Assembly (NCBI GenBank): GCA_012656075.1
Contig: JAAKBF010000382.1
Span: 207,985-271,984, forward strand
Reading direction: 5' to 3'
Length of the DNA: 64,000 bases
Source of the DNA: Phytophthora hibernalis
Taxonomy: Eukaryota; Oomycota; Peronosporomycetes; Peronosporales; Peronosporaceae
Notes under the pieces: model-generated
Told to the model about the DNA's origin: nothing
The model's input: the letters and a program-made list of their open reading frames with translations, nothing else
Databases searched by the model: none
Translations under genes and position numbers: made by a program
Shown: piece after piece, positions 46,242-58,800 of the stretch
Position numbering within the stretch: the first letter of the stretch is position 1
How the letters are laid out: each line of letters begins with the position of its first letter

Positions 46242-47456
46242 ACGTAACTTGCCACTTTAGTGCGCGGTTTTGGGTCTGTTCGTAAAATGGACGCCGCAGA
46301 TTTAATTTTGATCTGATCGTTAATTTGAAACTCTACAATTAAAGAGCATATGCCGCTCATTCAAACTCATATTTTAAGACCAACAAGTGACAATTGGGTA
46401 GGACTTCAAAAGGAGTCTTTAAATTGGGGTGACCAGTTTCGTGCACGGTTTGGTTACCTATCTAAATGTCGCCTTGGAGTAGCATTTCCTTCGTAACAAG
46501 TTGGCCGACGAAGTCAACAGTGACTCTACGCTTCTTACCCTTCCCACACGGCGCCGGGGGCAGTACTAAGATGTCGTTTCGGACCTCACCTTGGATGTTC
46601 CGCTTTCGCTTGACCCACTCCGTCTTATCCACGTCCCCGCGTGCTCCGCCACTCACGAAGAGGTGGAGACGGCTCTGGATAGCTACCAAAGATGGGGGTA
46701 GTGTCCCGTCGTGCGAAAGCCGCTCACGGCGTAGGTAGGTCGCGTTATTAGCGCAACACGGTATGCTTTGCGAGCGATACCGATGGCTTCAGTCTGTGAG
46801 ACCGTACAACTCGAGCTTGAGAGCAGCTTGGCGTGTAATGCCATCTTCACCATCGTCTTGAAAGGTTTGAACACGGCAACGTCCAACGGCTGGTACAAAT
46901 GCGTTGCATTTGGCGGAAGTGTTACCAGCAGAATGCCATTTTCCGTGCATGTCGATACTTCACCAAAAATCAAATAGTCCGTCAAAATCGATAACCCAAA
47001 ACTAATCGAATTTACCGGTAAATAACCAAACACGGGCGATCTGCTGAGCGATACGTGGGGTCAGGATAGGGTGTCGCCCTAGGAAACGACGGTACCAGCC
47101 AGTTGTCAGGGGCTTCCGGCGCATACTTCTCGCCTCTGCTAATGCGATCTAGCGCTGCCATCAGATCGTCGGGCCTGTATGTTCCCCCACGCCGCAGCGT
47201 GATGCTTTTTGGGGCGCAGTCTTCACCTTCCTCTATGGTCTTCCGTGCACTGAGTGGCTCTGAGCCACAAATTGAATACCTCTCTAAAATGACACAGACA
47301 GCTCAAATCGGTTTTGGAAGCAGCAAGTAAGCACTAAACTGGTTTTGATTAGCACATCCAATCAAAATACAGCAAATGAAATTAAAGAGAGACGATTGGT
47401 TAAAATTGGGGACCATGCAAACAACTGGCATCGCGCACTAAAGTGGCAAATTAAGT
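46242..47456 (-). mobile_element. pogo-like element inserted in the Helitron gene, internally deleted
   Basis: Terminal repeats of 25 bases (ACGTAACTTGCCACTTTAGT and ACTTAATTTGCCACTTTAGT, two mismatches) begin at 46242 and end at 47456. TA lies on both sides (46240-46241, 47457-47458). Removing it restores the Helitron codons around MG-KVKLP. At 1215 bases it is too short for a full pogo element. Confidence 0.85.
46462..47033 (-). pseudogene. pogo-like transposase C-terminal remnant
   Basis: The minus frame 47033-46683 reads GILLVTLPPNATHLYQPLDV, the third-Asp block of DDE_1 transposases, followed by AVFKPFKTMVKMALHAKLL. The frame 46689-46462 continues as a basic C-terminal tail (APCGKGKKRRVT). 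The first two catalytic blocks are missing, so the element is a deletion derivative that would need an enzyme from elsewhere. Confidence 0.75.
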
Positions 47457-48640
47457 TAAGGTGAAACTCCCTCAACTAAAACCTGCACCTGCGGGGCTCA
47501 TCCAGCTCTACGGGGACCCAAACTTCCGCGCGCTCATCCGTGCGTACAACCAGGCATTTGCCTTCACCTCCATCGGTGCATCATCGAGCGATGGAACGTT
47601 TGGCAATGTGAATCAGGACATGGACGTCGCGGGAGGACAAGGCGTTTATACGTATCGCATCCAGGGCGCCATGGGTCATTACCTCGGGTCGTTGCTACCG
47701 TACAAGGATCCTAACACAGGTCAGCCGACTGCACCCAAATTCGCGCAAATCTACATCGTGGAACCGGACATGCAGGCACGTGCGACGCGGCGTAAGGGAT
47801 TTTCGCCGATCTGGACACAGACGCGTTGAGGTACATCGAGGATATGATGACCACGCACAACCCTTTTGCCCAGCAATTTCTAACCTTCGGCGAGAAGCTG
47901 CGCCAATATCCGCCGGACAGTTCTCAGTTGATGGACGTCGTGTACCGCCTACACGAGAAACCATCCCAGCCCGGTATCCACAATTTGCCCACGGTGTCGG
48001 AAGTTGGAGTCACTATGATCGAAGACGGTAATCTGGCTCAACCGCGCGACCTGCTGCTCTATGCCAGGGATCACAAACTCCTACGTCTGTTCGAGACCCA
48101 TAACACGTACGAACATTTGCAGTATTCACTGCTATTCCCGCACGACGAGCTAGGGTGGACTTTTACGGATCAATACGCGAATGGTGCAAGGTGCGCAAGA
48201 AGAGGGAGATGCCTCTACGCGCGCATGCCGCGTTTCGTCTTTTCCAGAAAATTGATGACACATCCACGCTCCATCTTGGCGGGCGCCTTTTCCAGCAGTG
48301 GGTGGTCGATCAACGGGCCAATTGTGAACAGCAGCAGCTGCGGTGGTGGCAACGCACCAAAAGGATATTCGTGCCGACCAGTACTACGGCGTTCGGGATG
48401 CTTACGAGTGAGAACACGGTGACTCTGGGTGAGGGAGAAGCGTTACTTACTGAGTACGATCGCGGGAGTGGCGAGTTGGTGCACCCAGATCGGCGTCCTG
48501 GCCACGATCACTTCTTGGGTCAAATTGGCAAACGTGTCATCCTTCCGGAAACCCACGTCGGTAGTCCGCGGTACTTGTACAAGGCGTATCAAGACTTGAT
48601 GGCTATCGTGCGCGAATACGGCAAACCTGACGCCTTCGTA

Positions 48641-48742
48641 CAGTGCGCGCGGAAATCATACGACATAATTTATTTTCGGTCCTAATTTCTACGAATCAAA
48701 CGCAATGAATGTAATTATGTCGTATGATTTCCGCGCGCACTG
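48641..48742. mobile_element. 102-base MITE with perfect 30-base TIRs
   Basis: Arms 48641-48670 and 48713-48742 are exact complements starting CAGTGCGCGCGGAAATCATA. TA lies on both sides (48639-48640, 48743-48744). Its removal restores the Rep reading (PDAFV then TKTCISKWDD). CAGT ends plus TA duplication place it with the pogo/mariner group. It is almost all terminal repeat, with a 42-base centre. Confidence 0.93.
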
Positions 48743-49897
48743 TAACCAAAACCTGCATTTCGAAATGGGATGACATACTGGAAAAGATACCTTCTGGACA
48801 GACTGCTCAGGATCGTCCGGACATTGTCGCGCGCGTATGGCAACAATATCTTCGTGAACTGTTGAAGGATTTGGATGAGGGAGTGATTGGCCGTTTGGCA
48901 GCGCGGATCTATGTTGTGGAGTTCCAGAAGCGAGGGTTACCTCACGCTCACATTCTTACTATTCTGGACGAAGAGGACAAGCCGAAGACAAGGGAACTAA
49001 TCGACGGATTGGTATCGGCAGAATTTCCCGACAAGGACATCAATCCGGATTTGTATGAGACCATCCTAGATACCATGATGCATTGGCCCTGTGGTGCGAA
49101 CTCTGACCGTCCGTGTATGAAGGATGGGAAATGCACGAAGGGGTACCCCAAGCCTTTGGTGGATGTCACTCGAGCGAATGAGAACGGATATCCGGTGTAT
49201 AGGAGGCGGAGGCGAGCAGAAGGGGTTCTCACTTACAAGGGCAAGACCTACGACAACGCAACCATCAACCAGTGGGTGGTTCCGTACAACCCGTATTTCT
49301 CTCAGAAGTTCGACTGCCATATAAACGTGGAGGTCTGCACGGCTATCACGGCGGTGAAGTATCTCTACAAGTACGTCTATAAAGGGTCCGACAAAGCTGT
49401 CATTACTATAGAAGCCGTGCGGGATTTGAGTGAGCCGGGTCAAGATCCCAACGAGGTGCTGAGATATCTTAACGCGAGATATGTATCGCCGGTGGAGGCG
49501 TGTATGCGTCTGTTGACCTATTCGATCCAGGGTCGCACGCATGCCATTACGCGACTTACTGTTCACTTGGAAGGTGGTCAGTTTGTGGTCTTCCGAGCCA
49601 AGGAGGACCCCGAACGTGTCCTGGAGCGCGGTCGCCGTACCACGCTCACCCAGTTGTTCGCCCTTTGCGCGAGCGACGCACCTGAAAACCAAATCGCCAA
49701 AACTATGCTGTATCAAAACGTCCCGAAGGAGTTCGCGTGGATTGACCCGGAGAAAAGATGGAAGCGTCGGACAAGATACCAGGCGGCTATAGGACGTTTG
49801 ATCCACGTTTCGTCGACGGACATGGAGCGTTTCTACTTGCGTGCGCTGCTGTGCCATCGAAAAGGTCCGACTTCATATGAGGATCTGCGGACAGTCG

Positions 49898-49960
49898 ACA
49901 ATGTGGTGTGTAATACATTCCACGAGGCTGCCTCGTGGAATGTATTACACACCACATTGT
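49898..49960. repeat. 63-base perfect palindrome inside the Helitron Rep gene
   Basis: Arms 49898-49928 and 49930-49960 match over 31 bases around a single T. The left arm is the normal coding sequence for VDNVVCNTFHEA. The right arm is its inverted copy, after which coding resumes (VATGLLDDDREWISCM) in a shifted frame. It looks like a local inverted duplication, a template-switch scar or an assembly foldback. Confidence 0.9.
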
Positions 49961-52006
49961 GGCTACCGGACTGCTTGATGACGACAGAGAGTGGATTTCC
50001 TGCATGACTGTAGCATCTGCGTTCAAGATGGCGTCCCCTCTCCGTCAGCTTTTCGCTACGCTGTTGGTCTATTCGCAAGTTTCGAACGTGCGTGGGCTGT
50101 GGGATCAGTTTTACGATGAACTGTCAGCCGACTTTGAGCGTCAGCTCGGCGCACGACACGGGCAGGAGGTCGCCGATAACATCATGTTCCTCACGCTCAA
50201 GAGTATTGACGACCTCCTAAACTTAACGGCGTGAGCCTCGACTTTTACAACACAAGCCTTCCCCAGCTGAGCGATTTCCCGACATTATTGGTCACCTCCG
50301 AGGGGGATAACAACCTCATTCGTCGCGAGCTGGAAAGGTACACGCGTTCTGTTCTACAAGATGTTGCGGACCATACTGGCGACCTCAACAGAGGGACAGC
50401 GGGACATTTATGACCAAGTTGTCGGTGCGGTAGAGACCCCTGAAGTAGGCAAGAAACTGTTCTTCATCGACGGTCCGGGTGGTCCTGGTAAATCCACGCT
50501 GATCAAGCATATCCTCGCCAACGTGCGTCTCTCGGGCAAAATTGCGATCGCAGTCGAGTCCAGTGACATCGCCTCTTTGCTTCTTATGGGCGGTCGTACG
50601 GCACACTCAACATTCAAGATTCCCCTGAAATTGGATGAAAAGTCTACGTGCTCCGTTACCAAGCAGTACCACCAAAGGGTGTTGATCCAGCGAGCCAGTT
50701 TGATCATATGGAATGAAGCCCCCATGACTCACCGACACGCTTTTGAGGCGGTGGACCGCACCCTTCGTGATGTGATGAACAACGACCGAGAGCCGTTTGG
50801 AGGGAAGATATTGGTTTTGTTAGGTGACTTCCGTCAGATTCTGCCAGTCGTCATCAAGGGAACATCGGCAGAGACAATCGACGCCTGTCTGAAGTCCTGG
50901 CAATTGTGGCCGTACTTTCAATAGGTCCGACTCACTGAGAACATGCGTGTTCGGACAGCCGACAACGACAGTACAGCTGAAGAGATTGCAGCCTTTTCGG
51001 AGTTTCTTCTACAGGTAGGCGAAGGTCGTCACGAGGTCAATACGGCACTCGGAGGGGACTTCATGAAAATCCCGCGCGATATGTTGATCGACAACCCGCC
51101 CGCTGACTTCGACGCCGACGCAGAGATCGCGCCGGGTGCGGTGCCTATTGGTATGAAACGGATGATTGATACCATGTACGCTGATGTGAACGACCAGACC
51201 ATCGCCACTGACGAATACTTCGCGAACCGCACCATCTTGACCACAACCAACGCGATGGTGCACCGCATCAACGAGGCAGTGGGGCGACGCTTGGACGGAG
51301 AGGCGTGTGAGTATCTCTCGGTCGACTCGGTTCAGGACGACGAGGCGGTTAATTTCTTAGAGACAGAGGTTCTGAACACGATCGACATCAACGGGATCCC
51401 TCCCCACACATTGTTGTTGAAGAGGGGCCAGACGATCATGATGATGAGGAACTTGAATCCGGACCTGGGACTTTGCAACGACACGCGCCTTAGAGTAAAG
51501 GAATTGAAGCCTCACGTGATACATGCGACCATCATGACTGGCGAGCGTCAAGGCCAGAACGTACTGATTCCACGGATCGTCTTCGTTAGTGACGGCAACG
51601 CCCGTGACTTCCCATTCCACCTGCGCCGCAAGCAGTTCCGGTCCAGCCCGCGTTTGCCATGACAATCAACAAGGCTCAAGGACAAACGGTGCTCAACCTG
51701 GAACTTTACTTGGCGACACCATGCTTTTCGCACGGCCAGCTGTATGTGGCGCTCTCCCGGGTCACTGCGAGATCCAAGATCAAGATACTACTTGAGTATC
51801 CAGACAAGGAGGAAGACGACGGAGCATACACCCCGAACATCGTATACAGTGCTTCGAATATAGTCATGAATGTGTACCTTTTCGTGACACAGTCCCAACA
51901 AAATTTTCCAGATGAGCTGAAATTTGCACGAAGACACCGGATTTCGACAGATCTCGCAGAGATGAATCCAGTCGTATCATCAGGGCTACACAACTCTAAA
52001 TACTAA
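49961..52006 (+). pseudogene. Helitron helicase (Pif1-like) region
   Basis: After the palindrome the chain continues WISCMTVASAFKMASPLRQL. Pif1-family motifs follow: Walker A GPGGPGKSTLIKH (50472-50498, Pro where Thr is usual), EAPM, the Walker B/GDFRQ block ILVLLGDFRQILPVV, LTENMR, then TINKAQGQT and LYVALSRVT. Breaks occur near 50230 and 50390 (frame changes), at a TAG near 50923 before VRLTENMR, and near 51655. The protein ends at 52006. The helicase would unwind DNA during Helitron movement. The strong similarity of the pieces to one continuous Helitron protein shows a nearly full-length, recently inactivated copy. Confidence 0.85.
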
Positions 52007-52060
52007 AGCCAATATCATTCAAGGAACGTTTTCATTTCTGCAGCAAAAATCGTAAACCAT

Positions 52061-52083
52061 AATTAGTCATGGCACGACTAATT
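52061..52083. terminator. Hairpin after the Helitron gene, candidate 3' end structure
   Basis: Arms AATTAGTC and GACTAATT enclose seven bases, 55 bases after the helicase stop. Helitrons end with a short hairpin before CTRR. No clear CTRR follows at the expected distance, so the end is not proved. Confidence 0.3.
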
Positions 52084-52994
52084 AGAGTGAAGGGTGTAAT
52101 GGCTACACAAATTCCCAGTAATACTGCTTGTTACTGTCCAATTGATGGTCGCTTCCACCGAATGCCTGACGGATTCATGTTCCCGTAGCTCGGTGCATTA
52201 GGTGTGTGGCGTTTATGGTGGTTGGGCAATCCGGCCGCAGGATATCCACCGTTTCGAGCACTGCAATCCTCCGATTTTGCTCCTTCAAACCGCAAGATGT
52301 ACTCGAATGGTCCGTGCTCGTGCGCCACATTATTACCGGCGTGGAAGGAGGCGCTGACAGCCCCAAAGTACAGCGTCCAGAGACGCAGGATGAAGCGGAT
52401 CGCCTCTACTACCTAGCGATGCCAAATTTTCTACTGAAGCCGTCGGCCAACCCGCATAAGCTTTGCCCCGAGCGAGCTGTGACCACGTTGCGACGGATCC
52501 GCCAGGCTCTTCATGATGCAAACCCTGAAGCACGCTCTGTTCCGTATCACCACAGGAAACGCAAGCAGCAGCAGTAAGAAACTACATATAATACGAACAA
52601 GACATTCTCGCGGGTTGGTAGCTGCACTTACCGTTGGTGAATTCGCTTGTGTTGGCATGGTTGAGCTTGCTGTCGATTCTCTTCTTTTGTATAATCACAA
52701 TGTGTTACTTTACTGTCTGTCAACATGGTTACGGAATCTCGACACAAGTCATTAATGCAATACGGCAATGGCGTCTTCCCACTTGGCACGCATTCCTTTT
52801 GTGTCGATATTCGTTGCGCTGAACTTCTTCAAAATTATTTTGTTCTTGAACCGAGCCGCAATCGCAAGCGTGAAAGCAGGATGGCCCACCGCATGCTTTT
52901 AGTTTCCTTGTCATCGTCACCAACTACAGAGGTGCTAGAAGTAAAGTCTGCCGCCGTTGTGATCGATTTACTCTTCCTACGGCGGGAGATGGGT

Positions 52995-53472
52995 TTACCA
53001 CCAGTTGGTTTGGATGCCGTGGAGTTGCGTTTTGGCTTTCGAGGTTCTTGAAGACATGGAAGGGAGGTTGAGCACTGGTGAATTGTTCTTGTCGATGACA
53101 GCGCTCCCTCTAGCTGTACGCTGTTGTTGCTGCGGCGCGTGCCTCATGTTCTCCCTCTTTGGAAGAAGGGGTTTCATTGACAGGGTTAACTGCGCTAGTA
53201 GCACGAGATAGATGCGTCGGTGGCGGCGTTACAGGGTTTGGCGAGGACGGTACACGGCTCGCGGCATCTTCGGCTTGACAAGATACAGCGTCAACAAAGA
53301 TGCACCGGTCTCTCTTGCGCGGTTTATCGCCAGGTGATCGTTTTGGCGATACACTCCGTTTTCTGGAAGCTCGCTTCAGGCGGCGAGCGCCTTCTCCTGA
53401 TACTTCTGGGGGTTAGACGTTTGGAAATCATTCCCAGGAGCCGAGGGAGGGTGACGCTGTCGGCTGATGCCA
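52995..53472 (-). pseudogene. Unknown disordered protein gene
   Basis: The ATG at 53472 starts MASADSVTLPRLLGMISKRL. A shift leads to a frame with GARRLKRASRKRSVSPKRSP, KPRKRDRCIFVDAVSCQAED and PVTPPPTHLSRATSAVNPVN, ending at a TAG near 53113. A further frame (RGSAVIDKNNSPVLNLPSMS) continues to 52995. The composition is basic and Ser/Pro-rich, like a nuclear or disordered protein. I do not recognise it. Its place after the Helitron on the opposite strand may mean captured host sequence, which is only a guess. Confidence 0.35.
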
Positions 53473-53689
53473 TGGTACGCGCTGGACGGGTGCTTCGAAA
53501 CAGTGCGCGATCAGGAGGGCGGGCGCGCTGAAGTGAAAGGGAACCAGCTTGTTCTTTTCAAAGGTTTCTGAAAAAGAAGGTGACTTTAACTTAGATTTCG
53601 CGATGAACTTTTACCTGCTTTTTTGCTATCTGAAATAAGATGTCAATGCAAAAATCAAATACTTTTCCATTTCGACATCACTCTAATGG

Positions 53690-54165
53690 TGACTGAGTCC
53701 CATGCCGCCGTCACAGCAGTAGTTAGTTCAGCTACAGAGGTTGTACGGCTTACTATTACTGTACACCTTCTTTGCCAAGATTGGTCACACATTTTCTATG
53801 GGTTCAAGCCGGTCGATCTCGCAGGCCAGTCAAGCACCGTCACGCCCTTCTCCTTGAAGAAGCCCATGCTCATGTAGGACGCGTGAATAGAAGTGTTTAA
53901 TTATACGTACAGGATGCCATAGCCATAGTTTGCATGTGCAAACGGTAGCATGTACTCGAAGACCGCGTAGATGTAGTCAAACGACTTTTGGGGGCCCTCG
54001 AGCACGACCACCTCCGACTTTTCATGCACGACGAACGCACCACACCGTCAAAGAGCCTTACTCATTCCAACGCGACAGATGACGTCGAGAGACACGCTAC
54101 AGGTCCCGCCAACAGTATTTGTAGCCGTCGATTCCACCTAGGTTACCAAAAATTCCCATCAGAAA
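53690..54165 (-). pseudogene. Tc1/mariner transposase fragment
   Basis: Minus-strand pieces match the mariner core: IDGYKYCWRDL, HEKSEVVVLEGPQKSFDYIY, FEYMLPFAHANYGYGILY, DNASIHAS (second Asp), then VTVLDWPARSTGLNPIENVW and PILAKKVYSNSKPY. In the last catalytic block DLNPIENVW is expected, but Gly replaces Asp. Small frame changes separate the pieces. No ends were found. Confidence 0.7.
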
Positions 54166-54169
54166 AAAA

Positions 54170-55850
54170 CATTGTACAGACAACCTTCATTTGATCAGCA
54201 GATAACACCCTCTCCGCAAACTTCAAGCGCGCGTCCATGTGTATCTGCGTGGGTGGAAGCGTTCTGTATATTTTGGTATAGACGGAAGTTTACCTATTAA
54301 TAGTCAGCAGTCTTTGAATGGTAGGTACAGAGCATTTCATCCCATACGTAGCCTTCAATTGCGACAGAGGAGTCCCCACCGCCGCCCGATGCATAATCTG
54401 TCGGATCTGGCTATCACTGAGGTCGGACAGCCTTGCTCGCACGCTTCGTCTTCGCGCGCAGGACGTAGATCACTCCGTCTGTAGACCGCTCCAGTCGTCG
54501 GACTACCCCATGCCAGCCTCATGGAGGCCCTTGCCCCCCACTCTTCTTCGGTGATGCGAGGTTCACGCCACATACTCAAATGAGGTCAATAAGATGGTGA
54601 CTGGACGACAGCTGCTGACAATCATTCTTACCCCATACTAAACCAAGATTGGTTTTGTCGGAAAACTGTGTTGCGCTTTAAAATCATGTTCTTGTACGCC
54701 AGTATATCAACGCGCTGGAAAATCTAGCTCCGCGTCGCATACCAGCTTTAGAGCGATCTGATCGGGACAACATATCTAAATAACACGGTCCAACTCTTTC
54801 TAGAAGCTGATATATCGGTAAAAAGGGAAGTGACTGAATAATAATGTCGCACAGTGCAAGACTACTAAACCACGGCATTGATTATCCGTCACCACCTCCA
54901 ATCTTCCATACTAGGCGTTTGTATGGGCTAACGCCAAGCTATGAGCTAGAACTCCAAGCTCTCGGTGGTCCAACGGGGAGAGCGGGTTCGAGCGCGCAGA
55001 CCCGCGAGGAATTTGCGGAGTCCTGCAGAGGCAAAAACCTGGGTGAGGTCCCCAGGATTTCTGCAAGTATCAGCAAAATGCTGGGTTATTAATTAATACA
55101 GCGAACACCAGCAAAATCCCTGGTGAGCTCATCTGAGCCTAGCAAATACCAGGTCTATTGCATCTGCAGGTCTGGGTGCTAGGAACTTGGTGCTTGTCAT
55201 ATTCACTGGTTGGTACTTCAAAGTGTGCGGTTATACCACATAAAAACCAAGTGTAAATGGGCGGGGGTGGTGGTGGAAAATGAATGCCCTCGAAATGTTA
55301 TTGTTAACCCCTCATTCACCGAAACATGTTTGTGAAAAAAATCAGCTTACACATCCGATGTACATGTTTAACTGCTTATAATAGATTAGACTTGGACGTA
55401 TCGATTGACCATACAAACTCCTAGATAGTCTCCTGAAAAATACGAGCGTTGATTTCCTTTTTTGGCTGCGATGCACAGGGGAAGGTGTGTGCATCGGGTG
55501 CACTTGTTTTATCACGGAATGATCAAATCATGGTACATGGACATGTATGTATTCCGCAAACGCTTTCGGCAATGACCACCACTTTAGCGACATATTACTG
55601 GCCGAAAAGCGCTAATATACTCACGCTGATTGGTTCGCTAAAATAGCTTCAGAGCTGTCCCCACCACCGATCATTCCAGAATTTGCGGGCAGGACGATAA
55701 GGAGCGGTCCGCGCGCGGAGACGACGGCCCACAAAGGATGGCAAGCAACGAAACGCATCGCCTGACGCGCGCGCAGAAAGCGAAGCAGAGTACGTGGCTG
55801 TAGTGTGTTCCATGTGTTTGTTCTATGCTCGGTTCTCGTTCGTATAAGCT
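54170..55850. other. Spacer, no supportable gene
   Basis: Short frames without motifs. A G-rich tract near 55260-55280 is the only compositional feature. Confidence 0.4.
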
Positions 55851-55852
55851 TC

Positions 55853-58800
55853 ATGTGCTGCCTGCCAGACGCTGCGCGCAAAGCAGCAAGGGCCGCCGCG
55901 ACGGAACCGACGCGGAAGAAGCCAAGGACCGAGGATGCGCCCAAAATCCGGCCACCGCAGCCGGGCATCAACCTCGCTCTCGGCAGCCTGTTGGTTGTGC
56001 GAAGCAGACGACCGCCACGAACCGCGTATACGAGCTCCCCGATCGCGCTGTGGCGCAAGTTCGATCGGAGCCAGTGGACGAGAACAATGTCGGAGGGCTC
56101 ACGGAGGTGGCAATCATCCGCATGCGTGACCAAGCGATTGCTGCGGGCATGGTGCTCCCGAGTGCACCGACCCCAGTCACGGTCGCAACAGCAGCGAGAA
56201 CGGTGCCCGTCGACAAACCGCTCCAGTCGCCGCATGAGGTGGCGGCCACCACGGAAATGACGGTGGCTAGGGTGGACCTCGATGACGCCGGCTCCGGCTG
56301 TGGGCAGGCATCTACCACTGCGGCCCGCGCGAATCTGCTGAGTGCCTTCAACGCGAGCGCCGGTGTCAGCGAATGCAGTGGTATTACTACCCCGCAGATA
56401 TCAATGGAAGTCGTGGAGTTCGCGCCGGGTGACGGCGAGATCGACGACACCGGGGTCGTGCTCACGGCGGACGTGGAAGACCAGACAGAGGAGACCGCCC
56501 CAAGCGAGGACGTGGACAACGAGGATGATAGTATGCAGTATCAAGGGCTGGATTCCGATGCTGACTCGGGTACGGAATCTGAGTTCTTCGTCGATGAAAG
56601 CGTTGCACTGTCTGCCGCGGAGGACAGCGACGCGGAGTCCGACGAGGAGCTGGCGAACCCGGACGACGAGCTGTACATGGCCAGTCAAGATTGAAAGAGC
56701 GTGCGGGCCATGAAGACAAGCGGATGGGACTATGGTAGGGAGCATTTCATTTTTGTAATATGGGCTTTTGTCCTTATGCGTCTATACCTGCTTGCCATTG
56801 TCTGTGCCTCTGATATAGACGTGGCTCCTGATGCCACTTCGGCCCAACAGTACCCTCGGCTCTACAAGGGCCCATCCGGTCCGTCACCTGCTGTGCTCGC
56901 TAAGGCGGAATCTCCCTTGTCCCTGCTACTGTTTTTCCTCCCGCCCTGGTTCTGGGGTGAGGTTGCCAAAGAGACTAACCGCTATTTCGGCCAGAGCGTG
57001 CCTATGCGTGCCACGCGCATCCAGAAGGCGCAGAAGGCGCGCAACAAGAAGGACGCGGACCAGCCGATCGAGCCAAAGAAGGTCATTCGAGCACGGCTGC
57101 GTGAGATGGAGCCCATGCAGGCGCACGAGATCCTGGTTGTATTGGGCCTCATGGTGGCACGCATGCTGTGTCCGCACAAGAGACGACTTGTCTACCACTG
57201 GAGTACGACGACCAAGGGCGCCGTGCCGAAGGGCACGTTGGGAGCGTGGATGCCCCGCAATCGCTTCGACCAGATCCTGGGCTCGCTGAACGTTAGCAAC
57301 AACAAGGACCCCAGGGCCAAAAGCGACCGTGCCTGGAAGATCAGGCCGGTGGTAGACTGCCTGCAGAGGAAGTTTCGCCATGGCTACGTGTGTCCCGCCA
57401 AGCTGAATTTTGACGAGGGCATGCTACAGTCGCGGAGTCCTACAATGGAACAAGAGTCTTTATGAAAGACAAGCCCCATAAGTGGGGCACCAAGCTCTTT
57501 CTTACCTGCGACGCGCTGAACGCGTACTTCCTTCGGTACGTCGTGTTGTTGGGTTCCGTGAGTACATTTTGATTTGGCTAAGTTGAATTTGTATGTCGAT
57601 GTACACTCTGCCTTTATTTGTTGCTCCAAACTTGTATACTCCCACAAATGTAGGCTGGACGTGTATTGCGGGGTAAAACAACATTTGAAGCAAGGTACAC
57701 AGACGATCGACGCGAAGTCCGGCCCGTCCGCGGTGCTGCGCAACCTCAAAGCCGCCATTCCAACCAAACGCAAGGACTACCACGTTATAGCAATCGAAAG
57801 ATTCTACAGTAGCGTCCTCTCTAAATGGAGCTCCTCGCTCGTCGCGTGTACACTGTCGGGACGGTCCAGACGTCGCGCATTGGGTACGCCGCCGGCGTCA
57901 CTGACAAGCGTAAGAAAAGCCGAAGCACGTGGCCAAGGGGCGCTGCTGCTAGCGAAGAGCAAGACAGTGCCCAGAATGGTAGCGCTATCCTGAATGGACA
58001 GCAAACCTGTGCACTTCGTAGCAACAGGTGCCTCCACCAAGATCGTCAGTGTCGGTAAGTGATTTGACTATCGAGGGCCAAGTGGGTGCGTACTGATCTG
58101 TCTACGTTTTGATTATGCTTTCGGTTGTGTGTTTGGTGGTTTCCTTGGTACTCAGATCGCCGCTATTCGGCCAGCGAGGTCAGAAGGTGCCGGCGCCGCA
58201 GTTGGTCAGAGACTACCACAAATGGATGGGTGGCGTCGACGTTCATCACCAACTGCGGCTGCAAAGGTACTCCTTGCAACTCTCTTTTGTGTTCAAGAAG
58301 TATTACAAAGCGCTGCTCTTGGGCCTTGTGGACATGGCGCTGGTGGACGCGTTCATCGTCCACAAGGCTCATCAGAACAAGCTGGGCAAGCCAGTGATGG
58401 CGCGGGAGGAGTTCCTGAACGCCCTCCAGGCGCAGATGCTCGCGCTGTCGGCGCAGGAGCTCGCGGCCTACGCTACGGTATGTCCTTGCTAGGGTGTGAC
58501 TTGCGAAAAATACTAGGCGCCACATACGCTAAACCTATGCTATATATTCTCTCAGAACGACCCGACGCCACTCACACCGTCGCCAGCGCGCACGCCGATA
58601 TTACCACGCTGCACTACCGACACGGAACATGTCCCGATCGAGTGTCCGGACATCTATGAGACGGCGAGTGGTGAAAGGAAAAGGCGTCAGCGGACCTGCA
58701 AGGTCTGCAGTCGTTCGCGGCATCTGATCGCGCGGCAGACTGGCGCGGCGCCGAAGCGCGGAAGGCCACGAAGTGATACTGCGAGCCGTGCAGTGATGGC

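Larger units (their letters stand above)
47459..49985 (+). pseudogene. Helitron Rep (HUH nuclease) region
   Basis: The frame resumes after the inserted element with the Helitron-like N domain (YNQAFAFTSIGA, GVYTYRIQGAMGHYLGSLLP, KFAQIYIVE). It passes through frame changes near 47815 and 48170 to LFQQWVVDQRANCEQQQLRW and VGSPRYLYKAYQDLMAIV. A 102-base MITE sits at 48641-48742. The Rep core follows: RGLPHAHILTIL carries the HUH motif (His codons 48943-48951), and VKYLYKYVYKG is the Tyr-containing block. Rep nicks and joins single strands during rolling-circle transposition. A 63-base palindrome at 49898-49960 breaks the frame near DNVVCNTFHEAA. Confidence 0.85.

Noticed and set aside
52204..52577. 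Frames after the Helitron gene, considered as an extra Helitron domain
   Set aside because: No recognisable domain and no continuity with the helicase frame.
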